Positions 34,959 through 45,962 of a stretch of DNA of 64,000 nucleotides are shown piece after piece. Source of the stretch: Lasiosphaeris hirsuta (Eukaryota; Ascomycota; Sordariomycetes; Sordariales; Lasiosphaeriaceae); the NCBI GenBank assembly GCA_030549175.1, contig JAUKUA010000001.1, forward strand, positions 7,812,001 to 7,876,000, in the 5' to 3' direction. The notes under the pieces were generated by a model. That model was given only the letters and a program-made list of their open reading frames with translations, did not search any database and was not told where the DNA came from. The translations under genes were made by a program, and so were the position numbers. Numbering within the stretch: the first letter of the stretch is position 1; each line of letters opens with the position of its first letter.

Positions 34959-35495
34959 CTACCACCAGGACGCCTCCCTCTGGGCCTGGCGCGCGGGCGC
35001 CGAGTGGCCGTTGGCGACGCGGGGGTTCGGGCCGCGCTTGCCGCCGCCGGCACCCCCGGAGCCTGGAGCCAAGGGCCGGCGGAGCTCGTCGAGGCGCTTC
35101 TGCAGGTGGGCCTTGTTCCACAGGCGGCGGACGTGCAGCTGCTTGACGCTCTCGTCGTACGTGGGGCCGGGCACGGGCTCGAAGAGCAGCATCGAGTCGG
35201 CCCAGCGGCCCGCGTACTGCTCGTCGGCGTCCATGAAGGTGAAGGTCACGCTGTCCTCGTCGTCGGGCAGCCGGCAGGTGATGAACCACGTGAGGAACTT
35301 GGGCAGCGCCACCGTGATCTCCTTGGTGGACGGGTTGTAGTGCGCGGCGCGCCGGTAGCCCGGCACCGCCGGCGACGGCCGCCGGTCCTCGGCCTCGAGG
35401 TACTTGGCGTACGCCTGCGCGATGGCCCGGTGCGAGAACACCAGGCGGATGCGGTCGTCCGAGACCGACACGTCGACAGCAACCAGGGTGGGCAT
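34959..35495 (-). CDS. Hypothetical protein (178 aa)
   Basis: Single-exon protein, not recognised. The N-terminal 130 residues read like a compact alpha/beta domain: MPTLVAVDVSVSDDRIRLVF, YNPSTKEITVALPKFLTWF, DSVTFTFMDADEQYAGRWAD, then SVKQLHVRRLWNKAHLQKRL. The last 40 residues are Gly/Pro/Arg-rich and probably disordered. Codon composition, with strong GC at third positions, and the ATG context support translation. No signal peptide or membrane helix, so a cytosolic or nuclear location is likely. A T run of about 22 bases sits 200 bases upstream on the coding strand. Confidence 0.7.
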   Translation of the reverse strand: MPTLVAVDVSVSDDRIRLVFSHRAIAQAYAKYLEAEDRRPSPAVPGYRRAAHYNPSTKEITVALPKFLTWFITCRLPDDEDSVTFTFMDADEQYAGRWADSMLLFEPVPGPTYDESVKQLHVRRLWNKAHLQKRLDELRRPLAPGSGGAGGGKRGPNPRVANGHSAPARQAQREASWW

Positions 35496-37393
35496 TTTTG
35501 TGGGGTTACGGGATAAAGATGGCGTGTTTGCGTGGAGAGAGGATTCAAGGATTGTCGAGTTGAGTCAAAGTGTCTGGCAGAGTGACGAACTTGAGCGTAA
35601 TGAGATGAGGGCATTGCGCTGGGTATTTCAACTCCGCTGGAGGCCGATCTGCAGTCCAAGACAGGCTCGATTGAAGCCGCCCCAGGACAGGACTCGCCCA
35701 AGAAAAAAAAAAAAAAAAAAAAAACACCGTTGCTTCGCTGTGATTCATGGGCAAATGGATGCATTCGCAGCCAATGGTGCGGCTACAGTTGTTCGTCTCG
35801 CTTTATCTCCCACGTCCTCGTGCAGCAAAAGCCCGCTTCGTGGCCGTCACCCAGCCAGTAATCAAATCAGGGCGACAAGGCCGGCACTAGGGCCTAGCCT
35901 GCTTGCACGGTATATCCCGCGCCAAAGCGATTCCTCCCCCTCCCTCAGGGCCACCAGTTGTCAGTTGTCAATTCCCCAAAGTTTCATCAATCGAAAACAT
36001 GTTCGTCTCTTATCTCCAAAACGCGGTCCCCCTCTCCCGGCCGGCCGCAACCGCCAGAAAAGCGCGATCCGAGTGCCAGTCTCTCCGTCCCGGAATCCGG
36101 ACTCGGATGGGAATGTCGACGAGGAACACGTGGGAGCCGGCATGGCAGCCTGCCACCGTCCGTGTCCGTGTCCGCGTCCGCGTCCGTATCCACGTTGTCG
36201 AGAAGAGCCGTATGCATACCTTGCTACCTTGCCATTGCTCGGTAATCAAGTCCTCGTCCCGATCGAGATTCTGGAGAATGCCGTCGAAGGCCTTGGGCAA
36301 TCGCTCCCGCGGGTGCCTGGCGGCGCCCGATGCTAGTGAGCCGTCTGCCAAGTTCGAGTTGGGGCCCGAATCTGCAGAGCGGGATCCCGAAGCTCGCGGT
36401 CCCTATTGAAGCCCAACTTGGAGCCGTTCGGGCCAGGGCAGGCAGGAGTGGAGTGCGGGCGCCCCATATGCTGGAAAACGTCAGCGGCACCGTGGAAGGG
36501 GAGAAGGGCGAAAGTGCGCGCCCAGGAACGAGGAGAGCCTTCTCCTCCCGAGCCCGGGTTGCATCCTACATCCCCTGCCAAGCCTTTGGCTCTCGTTCCC
36601 AGAAACTCGGCCTTCGCGGCCTGCTGCGTTGGCCGTTTTGCCAGGTTGCTTATCTCACTGCGTTGTTCAACAGCGTTTGGCCGCCGGTGGCAGCGGACAA
36701 ACCGGGTACCCGATCCACTCCCCGGTTGATATCATGGAAAAGTCGGTGAGCTTATGGTGCCTTGCGTTCGGTTGACTGTCACGGGAGTCCCGGTTCCAGT
36801 TTGGGCTGGAATGGGCAACCCAGTAGCGGGAGGCCGACGAGGCCGTCATGGCGTCGCAGCCCCGGGCCCGGGAGCGGCTGGCCAATCCTCGGCCTCGCAA
36901 CTCGGGCCAGTATCGAGTCCGGGTCACGAGATCAGAGGGAAAAAAAAAGGAAAACAGGGCGTTGGCATCGAGAGCTCCACCATAGGCCCCCGGTAGCCAG
37001 GTAGGTCCGCAAAAGGTGCCATGACGACACCAGCTGTTGTCACGATGTTTTGTTAGTCCCAGCTGCCCCACGAGGCACTCACCCCTTACGAGGCACTTTT
37101 CCAGACCCAGCTTTCAACGAAAAGGCTAATAATTGGCGTAGTGGTAAGATTTGTATTAGTCAATGACAGGCTTTGCTGCCTGCAAAATCTACGGTACACT
37201 CGTTCGTCTCCCAACCTGCCTCTGTCTTTTTCCCTTTTTTCCCGCAAGCAAACAGAAACGCCATAATCCCCTAGAGCCAGTCCCACGACATTAACACTGA
37301 GCAATCCAACCACCCTCCCACCCCCCTCCCCCTCCTTAAATTCCCAAATCCCCTCGCAGAAAAGATACCAAGATGATCCCCAGTTCCACCCCC
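35496..37393. other. Intergenic region
   Basis: No gene supported. A hexamer-type repeat (GTCCGT/GCGTCC) lies at 36157–36191. Several frames of 80–140 codons are open on both strands but overlap one another and show no motif. Confidence 0.5.
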
Positions 37394-37702
37394 TCAGCCC
37401 TGGTTGTGGTCGCAGGACCACCTGCAGTCCTGGTGGCACCGCCCGTGGCACGGTATGTTGGGCGGCTCGTAGCCGCAGATGGGCCGGCAGAACTCGTGGA
37501 AGCACCGGATGAAGCAGAGGTCGGGGAACCCCGGGATACCCCGGGCCGTGATGGCCGTCCGGGGCACGAGGAGGGCCGGCAGGGCTGCTGATAGCCTCAA
37601 TTCAAGTGTCGGTCGGGCGGCTGCCAGTACCTGCGGCGAGGGGCGGGCGAGTATCGCGAGGACGGTGGTGAGGACGGTGGTGAGGACCGCGGAGGCTTGC
37701 AT
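37394..37702 (-). CDS. Small secreted cysteine-rich protein (102 aa)
   Basis: Unrecognised small secreted protein. From the ATG at 37702 a hydrophobic signal sequence (MQASAVLTTVLTTVLAIL) is followed by an Ala/Leu/Pro-rich pro-region. The last 35 residues hold all eight cysteines, spaced C-x3-C-x4-C-x3-C-x8-C-x3-C-x3-C-x3-C and starting at LCFIRCFHEFC. Even cysteine number, small size and secretion signal fit apoplastic effectors or antimicrobial peptides; paired CX3C motifs recall helical-hairpin peptides, but I cannot assign a family. A longer in-frame upstream extension to 37891 would bury the signal peptide and is disfavoured. Coding status is supported mainly by the signal and the cysteine spacing. 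Confidence 0.65.
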   Translation of the reverse strand: MQASAVLTTVLTTVLAILARPSPQVLAAARPTLELRLSAALPALLVPRTAITARGIPGFPDLCFIRCFHEFCRPICGYEPPNIPCHGRCHQDCRWSCDHNQG

Positions 37703-38727
37703 TTCTCTTTTTACTTTTTGCCTGGTCGTGGTTGGAGGCGGTGTTGTCGGTGGTTGATGCCCTGGCCGGGACGACGATGCCGTTTTTGAGCGAGAGGAAA
37801 TCGGCGCTGGTTGTGGGATAAAGAGGGAGTGCTTAAGCTTTTTCTTTGTGGGCGCGACGGGGCTTGGTCGAGGGCTTACCTCCGGACCCATGACTCAACG
37901 CTACGCCAACACAATGTCAGCGAGCTACCTTACACAGGCACCTTACCTTTTGCGAGAGAACAACCTAGCCCGAAGCTTCTGTTGAAAGAATCAGCTGCTA
38001 AACCGGGATCACGTTGTTTTCCCATGCTGACTTGAAAAACGTAAATTCTTGGCTTGCAAATACTGCTTCTCCAAATTTCCTCTGATTAGAAATGGAAAGA
38101 CGGGTGTGCCCGCATGTCGAGCAGCAAATTTGAAACAGCATGAGGGCTGCCTCTGCCTCCCGAATCTCCAAATCTGACCTGATAATCTGCTGGGTGGCTT
38201 GGCCTTCAATATCTTAGCGACGCTCTGAAGATCATCCAGGTGCGGGCACCGAAAAGAGCAGTTAGGTAGCCGACAGAATTGATGCAGCTAGATTCTATCG
38301 CAACAGCCTCACCCAAAAAGAGCTATACCGCCGCATCTTTACGGACAGCAGCTTCACTGGTGTTTTGTTTTTTTTTTTTTTTTTGGCCAATGAGGATTGT
38401 TCACACGGGAGATGAGATACCTGGCGGGAGGGATGCGCTTGAGTCTTTGAATGTGGGAGAATCTTGCAAGGGCACAGGCACGTGATAGGGGAGTTGACAG
38501 ATCGCGATGTAAACAAGCATGCGACTAGCGGTGCCCTGCTGTATAGTAAGAATAAAACAAAAGAAATACTGTGACGAATGAGCTCGGCTCACACAGGATG
38601 AAAATATGCACAGTGCACACAATCTCACCGACGGACCCAAGCAACACTTTCTTGTTCCAGCCTCGCTAACGTTGCGACCTCACTACTTTCCAAAGCTGAC
38701 CGTCTTACGATTTTCTCACCTTTGCAC

Positions 38728-38765
<38 letters not shown>

Positions 38766-38826
38766 GCAGCCGCCAAGTCTATGTCCAGGCCAACAATCCA
38801 ACCCACCACGTAAATTGTTTCCGGCA
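37703..38826. other. Intergenic region upstream of the DUF7918 pseudogene
   Basis: Promoters of the two flanking genes must lie here. It contains a T run at 38368–38384 and a (CT)n microsatellite at 38732–38762. No gene recognised. Confidence 0.55.
38732..38762 (+). repeat. (CT)n microsatellite
   Basis: About 15 CT units, ending 64 bases before the start codon of the DUF7918 pseudogene on the same strand. CT-rich leaders are common in fungal promoters. Confidence 0.9.
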
Positions 38827-40168
38827 ATGGCAGTCATCGAGGGCATGGATGGCCTCCAGGTCACCATCCTCGTCGATGAGGTTGCGTTAGAAGAGTACGA
38901 TTGCCCTGCTGGTGATGAGCCTCCAGCAATTTAGCCCTTCGATACCCGACACAGAATCAACGGCCAGTCCTTCGCGAAGAAGAAACGGCAGACTCATATC
39001 ATCAAGTACATTGAGGCAAAGCCAGGCTCGCCCTTCGAAATTAAGGTCGAGCGTGACCACAACTTCACGACTACAAGTCACCACATCGCGCATGAAATCT
39101 CCATTGATAAATTCATTGAATTCGAGCTTCAGCAGCACCCTGAAGATGAGTGCCCTTATAATGACATTACAGGATTGGTCGCGAAAAACACCCAAGCTAT
39201 TGGATGGATGGCGGTTCCTCTTGCATTCCATTCCCTCGAGATAGGTACTACGGGTTGTGGCTACCCTGGACTTCAAGATCGCGTCTAACACATTCATTGT
39301 AGCTGATGCGGATCAATTCTCTTGAGAGGAGATGAAAAAGCAGCTCAAACACGCAAAATGCTTGGGTAGCATCAAAGTCAGGTTCCACCATATGAAAAAC
39401 AATCGCAACAGGATGGCCAGCATTCAAGACCCAGAGGAGCCTATTCACATTAAAGAGATAAAAAGGATCTCTGAAGTAGCGTTGAAAGGAAGATCAGTGG
39501 ATTGCAGTGTCTCCGAGTCGTGTGTTTGAAGCCCACCGATACGTTCTGACGAGTGCTAACGAGTTAATCTTTAGAGTCCAAGATATGCGGCCAGCGAGCC
39601 CTCCTCAGGAGTCACCCGCCGCGGTTTATGACGATCACATGAGGCGGCCCTTTGCTGTCTTTGAGTTTCGGTACAGAACGATGGGTGAGCACCATGAGAC
39701 AACTGATTTGTGAGGCATCTGGGAAACTTGGTCTAACTTGCATCATGATGGAACAGATGGGCTCATCAAAGGAGGCGTTATACCTAGACCCGACAAGACT
39801 CCTTAGCTGGGCGAGGTCCTTCATTCAGACGGGCTCTCTCAGCCCGACGAGCTGCCCAAGCCTGACGAGCTCCCCTAGCTCGACGACGTTGACGCGATGG
39901 ATGAGGCTGAGGTCAGACGACTTGCGCGAGAGCTCATTCAGCAGAAACTAGTACGTCCTCAAGCTCTCCTCAGAGCGTGACGTTTTTCTTTACTGACAAT
40001 GCATAGGATGCCGCTGCCGTCGTGCGTGAGAGCTATACCGTAATCAAGAAGGAGGGCCAAGGAATCAAGCGGGAAGTCGAAGGCCTTGATGACGAAGAGT
40101 TCCAGGCGCGCTATAAAGCTCGTCGAATGGCTAGCGGCCGTTTTGAGGTTGATCTCACCGAGGATTGA
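38827..40168 (+). pseudogene. DUF7918-family gene with four in-frame stops
   Basis: A fungal DUF7918 protein gene of five exons in which all four introns keep good signals: 39245–39302, 39520–39574, 39685–39756, 39951–40006 (58, 55, 72, 56 bp; CTAAC or CTGAC branch sites). Spliced, the frame runs from MAVIEGMDGLQVTILVDE through IIKYIEAKPGSPFEIKVE, MKKQLKHAKCLGSIKVRF, ISEVALKGRS and PFAVFEFRYRTMDGLI to the charged tail GQGIKREVEGLDDEEF and final FEVDLTED, all typical of the family. Yet it contains TAG at 38932, TGA at 39323, TAG at 39804 and TAG at 39876. Three can derive from CAG and one from CGA by C-to-T change. No frameshift is needed anywhere. Function of the family is unknown. Confidence 0.8.
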
Positions 40169-41240
40169 TGAGGATTCCGTGTGATAGATAATATATGGTC
40201 TACCGTTTTATGGGATTCAAGCGAGATTTCGGATGCATCTGGTGCGCAAGGCGTGGCTGGCGAACGGCTTACTTTGATGTGGTGTTTCTGAAAGGAATTT
40301 CAGCCAACGGGCTTGGAGGTTTTATCATTGCAATAATTACATGTACAGGCTTGAGTGGAAGCAATTCCAATGGGAAACGCTCAGAACCCAGATTGCAAAG
40401 GCATTTTGCCGCTATGCCCACAGCCATATCAGCTCTAGCGGCTTCTTGATGCAATGACAAAAGAACAGTGTTCATTCTAAAATCAGATGCTTCGAATCTC
40501 CGTATTTTCGAGCTCGAATTCCTCTTGCCCGACATATCGACAGCTGGGGCGCTGACCCTAATGATCCCTGGCCTCAACCTCGAGGTCGCCTTCTTGAACC
40601 CACAACCAAACACCGCGAAAAGAGATTGCCATCCTGAACCCACGGCCAAGAGCCATCAGGGTATCATCCAAGCCAATCAAACTCCATGAAGCATAAAACA
40701 GAACAAGCAATCCACGCCAAGCCAAGCCGGCTGTCTTCCGAGAACAGGAAACTACGTCTTCAAGCATGCCTGGTGACTCGGTAACAAACCACGAGTACGC
40801 CCATGCCTCCAGTGCTTGCAATAAATCAAGCGAAATATTATCATGGTATCATCCCATACCAGATCATGAAAAAAGAGAAAGAAAATAGACGGAGAACAAG
40901 CAGAACGGCCTGGGTATCTGGCGTGTCTCTTCGCTGCGGGTTTGCGCAACTTGAACCGTGTCAAACTTCAACATCGTGAGCCGGATAGTCGGAGTGGAGG
41001 AACACTCGGGCAGTGTCTTCACTGCAAGAACTCGATGTCACGGTATCCGGAATATAAGCGCTGCGAGAGTAAGCCTATATTTACTCAGTGAGATACGAAC
41101 GGAGATACTCACTGTCAAAGGTCAATCAGTGAAAGTATGGAGCAGAGCTTAGAGCCAAAGCCAAAGCTGAATGGGATCTCATCATCAACGCCAGGCTCCC
41201 GTTTGATGAATGGGCTCTCGGAACCCGAACCAGAGCCAAA
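40169..41240. other. Intergenic region, including a possible former 3' exon of the repeat protein
   Basis: Contains 3' flanks of two converging genes. From 41240 down to about 41116 the minus strand stays open in the frame of the neighbouring repeat protein and encodes one more repeat unit beyond its stop. Otherwise nothing recognised. Confidence 0.5.
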
Positions 41241-41575
41241 TCATGAGCTGAACGGGATATCATCGACGCCGGATTCCTGGTTGGTGCATGGTTTCTCGGG
41301 ACCGGAACCGAAAGGAAAGGCTGAACTAATCGGGATGTCATGATCGATGCCGGGCTTCTGTTTAATGAAAGGTTCCTCGGAACCGGAACCGAGAGGAAAG
41401 TCTGTGCTGAACGGGATATCGTCAATGCTGGGCTCCTGTTTAATAAAGGGTTCCTCGGAGCCGGAGCCAAAGCTGAACAGGGTTTCATCGTTGCCGGGCT
41501 CTTGCTTAATGAAAGGTCCCTCAGAACCAGAGCCTGAGCCAAAGCTGAACATGGTTCCGCCACTACCAGGCTCCC
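41140..41575 (-). repeat. In-frame tandem repeat (about 70–80 bp units)
   Basis: Successive units encode GSGSEEPFIKQEP followed by a short acidic/aromatic spacer. Copies differ in length by a few codons. One unit lies beyond the stop codon at 41241 and retains the reading frame (GSGSESPFIKREPGVDDEIP). Confidence 0.8.
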
Positions 41576-42526
41576 GCTGGACCAAAGGCTGCTGTCCCGC
41601 AGCCTGGGTCGACTCAGGCTCCTGCTCGTACTCATCCTGCTGCTTGACAAATTGCTGCGGGAAGATCGATTTTTGCCCAAAGACCGGCGGCTGTTCGAGA
41701 GCCGGGCCAGGTCCCTGCGTCACTAGGTTCTCCTGGGTTCTGGCGGCGCGGTGATGGGGTACGGCCTTGGGGCGGACCGGGATGGAGAATTTGGCCTTGA
41801 TGGCCCCAGTAGCGAAGGCCGGGGGGGTGCTAATGTAGCCAGCTAAATGGCGGCTCAGGGAGCAGGGCTCGGCGACGACAGGCTCGATCGCGAAGCCAAG
41901 GCGCTCGAGACGCTTGAAAATGGCTGCCTCTGCCACGTCTGACTTCCAGCCTTGAGCCACCCTTATAGATGGCGCGGAAATGGTGAATTCAACAAGATTA
42001 TATCTCTTGTTGTAGTGGATCCTTATCAGGATCGGGCCTGAGTGGTGGAGGATGTGGTTTGCCCATCTAGACCGGGGCTTGCGGCGGCGCTTGTGGGCGT
42101 TGATGCCCTGCGGCTTCTGCTTAAATGTACTGGCAGGGCCAGTAGAGGCATATGCCAGCGGCTAGAAATGACTATCAGTTGGATGCTCACACATAGGAAG
42201 ATTGCAGAGAAGGTGTTGTTATGTTGAAGAGAGAGCTGTTCTGCAAGATCCAGAGCGCTTTTATATCCGTGCTCTAGACCCCTTTCAGCCTCCAGGGAGC
42301 GCTCCAGCCAGACATGGCTTGGCATCTGATTTGTGGGACGGAGGGTAGTGGTGGGAATTCCTCGGAGTTTACCTACCGGGTTGGTCTCCGTTTTCACGGC
42401 GGCGGCGGCGTGGGCGGCGGTGGGAACGGCGGGAGCGGCGGCAATCGACCAGTGGCTCACTGGCTCTTGTTTGATCTTGGGCTCGGGCTTGAAGCCCTCG
42501 CCGGCAGTGGGAACAGGAGAGGCCAT
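41241..42526 (-). CDS. Protein with tandem FIKQEP (SUMO-consensus-like) repeats
   Basis: Unrecognised protein of about 386 residues. Proposed exons: 42526–42377, 42325–42191 and 42116–41241. The first intron (51 bp) is clear; for the second the donor GTGAGC at 42190 is clear but the acceptor is uncertain (42117 gives 74 bp, 42162 only 29 bp). The N-terminus has PEPKIKQEPVSHW. A basic block (AHKRRRKPRSRW) precedes a compact segment ILHHSGPILIRIHYNKRYNL and EAAIFKRLERLGFAI. The C-terminal third repeats a unit like FSFGSGSEEPFIKQEPGxDD four or five times. Each IKQE fits the sumoylation consensus (hydrophobic-K-x-E) and is followed by acidic residues. A nuclear, regulatory role is a guess. Confidence 0.65.
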
Positions 42527-42990
42527 CGCGGTCGTGGTGGCCGGGCGTGGTGGCTGTGGAGTGGGAGGAGGAAGAAGAAGAAGAAGAAGGCTGGGATCGC
42601 GAGGGCAAGGTTTTGAAGAAGAAGACGCGTCCTGGAAAGCAAGCGCTGCTTAGGAAGGTGGGGAGCATCATGTTGAGGTTCATGAGGAAGGCACGATGCC
42701 TCCTATCATGGGATTACCCGAGGTTGGACCGGTGTTGATTTGAACACAATACCTCCTATCATCGTATTCGCCAAAGTTCGGCCGGCGTTGATGCCGTTTG
42801 GCCCCTGAGCGCCACGAACGACGCTGGTCATCCATGTCTCGCTAATGTTGGGACGACGTGCACGAGTCTCGAGGACGTCATGTTCTGCCTCACGTGAAAC
42901 TCCCTAGGATTATGAACTTATTCACCGGTATTAATGCTGGTACTATACTGCTGAATAGGGAGAATGCCTTTGGGGCACATGAAAAGGCCT

Positions 42991-44905
42991 CTAGAGACCG
43001 CTCTCAATGCCTCTCTTGTATGCAGCCAACGCGCGCTCCCTGGCCACTTTATGCTCGACGATGGGCTTCGGATACCCAGCCTTCTTCGCCTGTGGGCCCG
43101 CACCTCTCCCGTACGGGTGGTGTATGGCCTTGCCCACAACCCCCTTCAGCTCCGGCACCCACCTTCTGATGTAGTCCCCCTGGGGATCAAACTTCTCGCT
43201 CTGCAGCAGCGGGTTGAAGATGCGGAAATACGGCTGCGGATCGACCCCAACCGACGCCGCGAATCCCCACCCGCCGTTGTTGCTCGCAAAGTCCCCGTCG
43301 ATGAGGTGCTCCATGAAGAAGCGCTCGCCCATGCGCCAATCGAGAAGTAGGTCCTTGGACAGGAAGGAGGCGACAATCATGCGGCACCGGTTGTGCATCC
43401 ACCCCATCCCGCGCAGCTGCCGCATCGCCGCGTCGACGATGGGAAACCCCGTGCGCCCTTCTGTCCAGGCGCCGAAGTGCTCTTGGTTGTACGACCACTC
43501 GATGTTGGAGTACTCCGGCTTGAAGGGCTTGTTCATGCTACGAGGTTGTCAGGGGCATCGTTCAGGAGGGGACGAGGGTCCAAACCTACCAGGTATACGG
43601 CCAATGCACCAAGACATGTTTGTAAAAGTCGCGCCACGCGACTTCGCTGATCCAGGTCTGGATGCCCTCGATACCGGCATCCAGCTTCTTCGTCTTGTTG
43701 CGGTCTCGGGCTACGCGTACAGCCGTCCTCGCGCTAAGTGTGCCGCTCGCAAAATGGACCGAGAGGTTCGACGTCCCCGGAGTCGACGGGATATTCCGGT
43801 TCGCGGCATACCCCCCTATGTCGGTCTCACAAAACTTGTCCAGCCTCTTCATGGCCTCATGTTCCCCAGCCGGCCAGAGGGACCGGAACCTCTCTGCCTC
43901 CTCGTCGCTCAACCTCTTGCTCTCGGGCGCCGGGGGGATCTCGCAGTCGAACAGCTCGGCAAAAGCCTCCCTAGCTGACGCTGGATTCTTGCTCGGCGCG
44001 TCGGACAGCTCCAACAGCTCCAGGTTCTCGTGCACATGGCGTACCCACGCCCTGTACCACGGGCTGTACACCGCATACGGCCTGCCCGTCCCGCTCCTCA
44101 GAGCTCCGGGCATCACCACACAGGTATCATGCGCAACATGCAGCGCCATGCCTCTCTCGGCGCACAACCTCGCCATCTTGGCCTCCCTCCGCAGCTCATC
44201 AACCTCATACTCCAAATTGACAAACAGATGTCTCGCCCCCCACCCCTCCATCAACCCCAGCACCCGTTCAGGGACCTCCCTCCTCTCCTCCACCGTCTCC
44301 ACCCAAAGCGGGATATCCAACCTAGCCAGATCCCGCCGCAACACTGCCAGAGACCTCAGCACGAAATCCACCCGCACCGGCGCCGTCAGGTGCGCCTCCC
44401 AGTCCTGCGGACTCAGCACGTACAGCGCCAGCAGCGGGACGCCGGCCTCGCGCGCCCTGTCGCTGGCCTGGCCGAGCGCGCGGTTGTCTGCCGTGCGCAG
44501 GTCCGTCTTGAACCAGTGGACGACGGCGCGGCCGGCGGCGGCGGCGTCGCGCGGGGCCGCGGTGGCCGCGAGCGCCGCGTTGAGGGTCTCAATGGGCCGG
44601 GGGAGAGCGTCGGCGTTGTAGGCGCGCGCGCGCGCGTTGGACATCTCGCGCGGGTAGAAGGCCCGGAGGACGATGCCGTTGGCCGCGGCGACTTCGTGCG
44701 CTGGGTGCGGCGCGCGGAGGGGGTCGGCGTCTTGGGAGGGCGGTTGTTGTTGAGCGCATGGAGAGGGTGGTGCCGGCGCTGGGGGAGGGGGAGGGGATAC
44801 CGCGGATTTGCGCTTCTTGCTGGAGGTGCTGTGGTTGGTTTTGGTGATGCCGTTGGCGAGGAGGGTGGTTTGCGCCTTGCGCTTGGCTGGCTTGCTGGGT
44901 GCCAT
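42991..44905 (-). CDS. phr1: Class I CPD DNA photolyase
   Basis: Light-driven flavoenzyme that splits UV-induced cyclobutane pyrimidine dimers. Two exons, 44905–43590 and 43537–42991 (intron 52 bp, GTAGGT to GTAG), give 620 residues. After a basic, Pro-rich N-terminus (KPAKRKAQTT, SSKKRKS: likely nuclear signals) comes the antenna-binding domain: VVHWFKTDLRTADNRAL, LALYVLSPQDW, LFVNLEYEVDELRREA. The FAD domain follows: TSNLSVHFASGTLSAR, WISEVAWRDFYKHVLVHWPY, NKPFKPEYSNIEWSYN, EGRTGFPIVDAAMRQL, GWMHNRCRMIVASFLSKDLLLDWRMGE, and DPQGDYIRRWVPEL. This matches fungal PHR photolyases rather than cryptochrome-DASH. A second in-frame ATG at 45031 would add 42 residues that look like a mitochondrial presequence. 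Confidence 0.95.
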
Positions 44906-45962
44906 GGCCGTCGATAACAAAGAGATACTGAGAGCGATCGTGAGGTTCGTGTGCGGACGAGGAGAAATACGCTGGAGAAAAGACGGCGATGGAGTTCGCG
45001 ATCGCCTCGAGATGCGCACTACGCAGGTCATGAAAAAAAAAAAAGAGGAAGATGGAAAGGGTCAATCGAGGGAAGGGTTTTGTCCCCATCTTACTGGCTT
45101 CAGTAAGGGAGCTGCCCTGGCGATTTGTCACCGGGGGGTCGTTTGCTGGGGAATCGCCCGATCTGTGTGGACGTCATCATGTCCCTGGAATCGACGCGAT
45201 CGCGCTTCATCCCGTCCCAGTGGCTTTGTTAGCGCCGCCCGACCGACTGGCGACAGCGAAAACGTCCCAACCTCGCAGCAAGAGCACAATTGGACTGGTC
45301 AAAGCTTGGGCAAGCACGCAAGGAACTAAAGATAATTTGGGGGGCGAATCCAGCAAATCTAGCGGATCCCGTCACACACGGTCCGTACGGACACTGTGAA
45401 AAGGGGTAGACAAGCATTTGTCGATGCTAACAGGCCATCACATCAAGACATGGCAGTTCTGTTAGCACCAATGTCTGGAAGTATTATGTGAGACCCGTAT
45501 CTGTACCATGACGAGCGACTTCACCGTCACGGCTTTTTCGAGGCCTTGCATTAATCTACGGCATGGAAGCTATCGAGGTAGCTTCAGAACCCCCAGATAT
45601 CAAGTGTGGATCCGGGGATCCTTTGCTAGCCGGTTGTTGTAGTCACGACTTGGCTGGGAGGAATTCGAGACTCAGAAGGACGGAACGGCGCAGGTGGTTG
45701 TGATCACGATGCCAGTTTATTTTCCGAGAGAGACGATGTCCGTTTGACGCCATCGAGTTTATCGGCCGAGATATGCATGCCCGATAGAAAGATCAAGATC
45801 CATGCTCCGCCGTCTTCCCACCACCAGTTTGTCCCTATTTCGAGACGCCCAGCAAAAATGTTCCCATCTGTTGCCGTGGTCAGCCCAAACAAGCCCGTTA
45901 ATAGACGCCGTGGGGGTTGGGCATACACACCATCCTCCCCAAAAACAACTCCAGCAGTCGAT
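44906..45962. other. Intergenic region (photolyase promoter; 3' flank of eS21)
   Basis: The first 126 bases may be coding if the upstream photolyase start at 45031 is used; an A run (T run on the coding strand) follows directly at 45032–45043. No other gene recognised. Confidence 0.55.

Noticed and set aside
35404..36336. 310-codon plus-strand frame
   Set aside because: It overlaps a better minus-strand gene and runs through a poly-A tract encoded as polylysine. No domain seen.
37135..37200. tRNA-like start (GGCGTAGTGGTAAGA)
   Set aside because: It resembles a D arm but no anticodon stem or T arm can be paired downstream.
43662..44621. 319-codon plus-strand frame opposite the photolyase
   Set aside because: Composition-driven antisense frame without homology.
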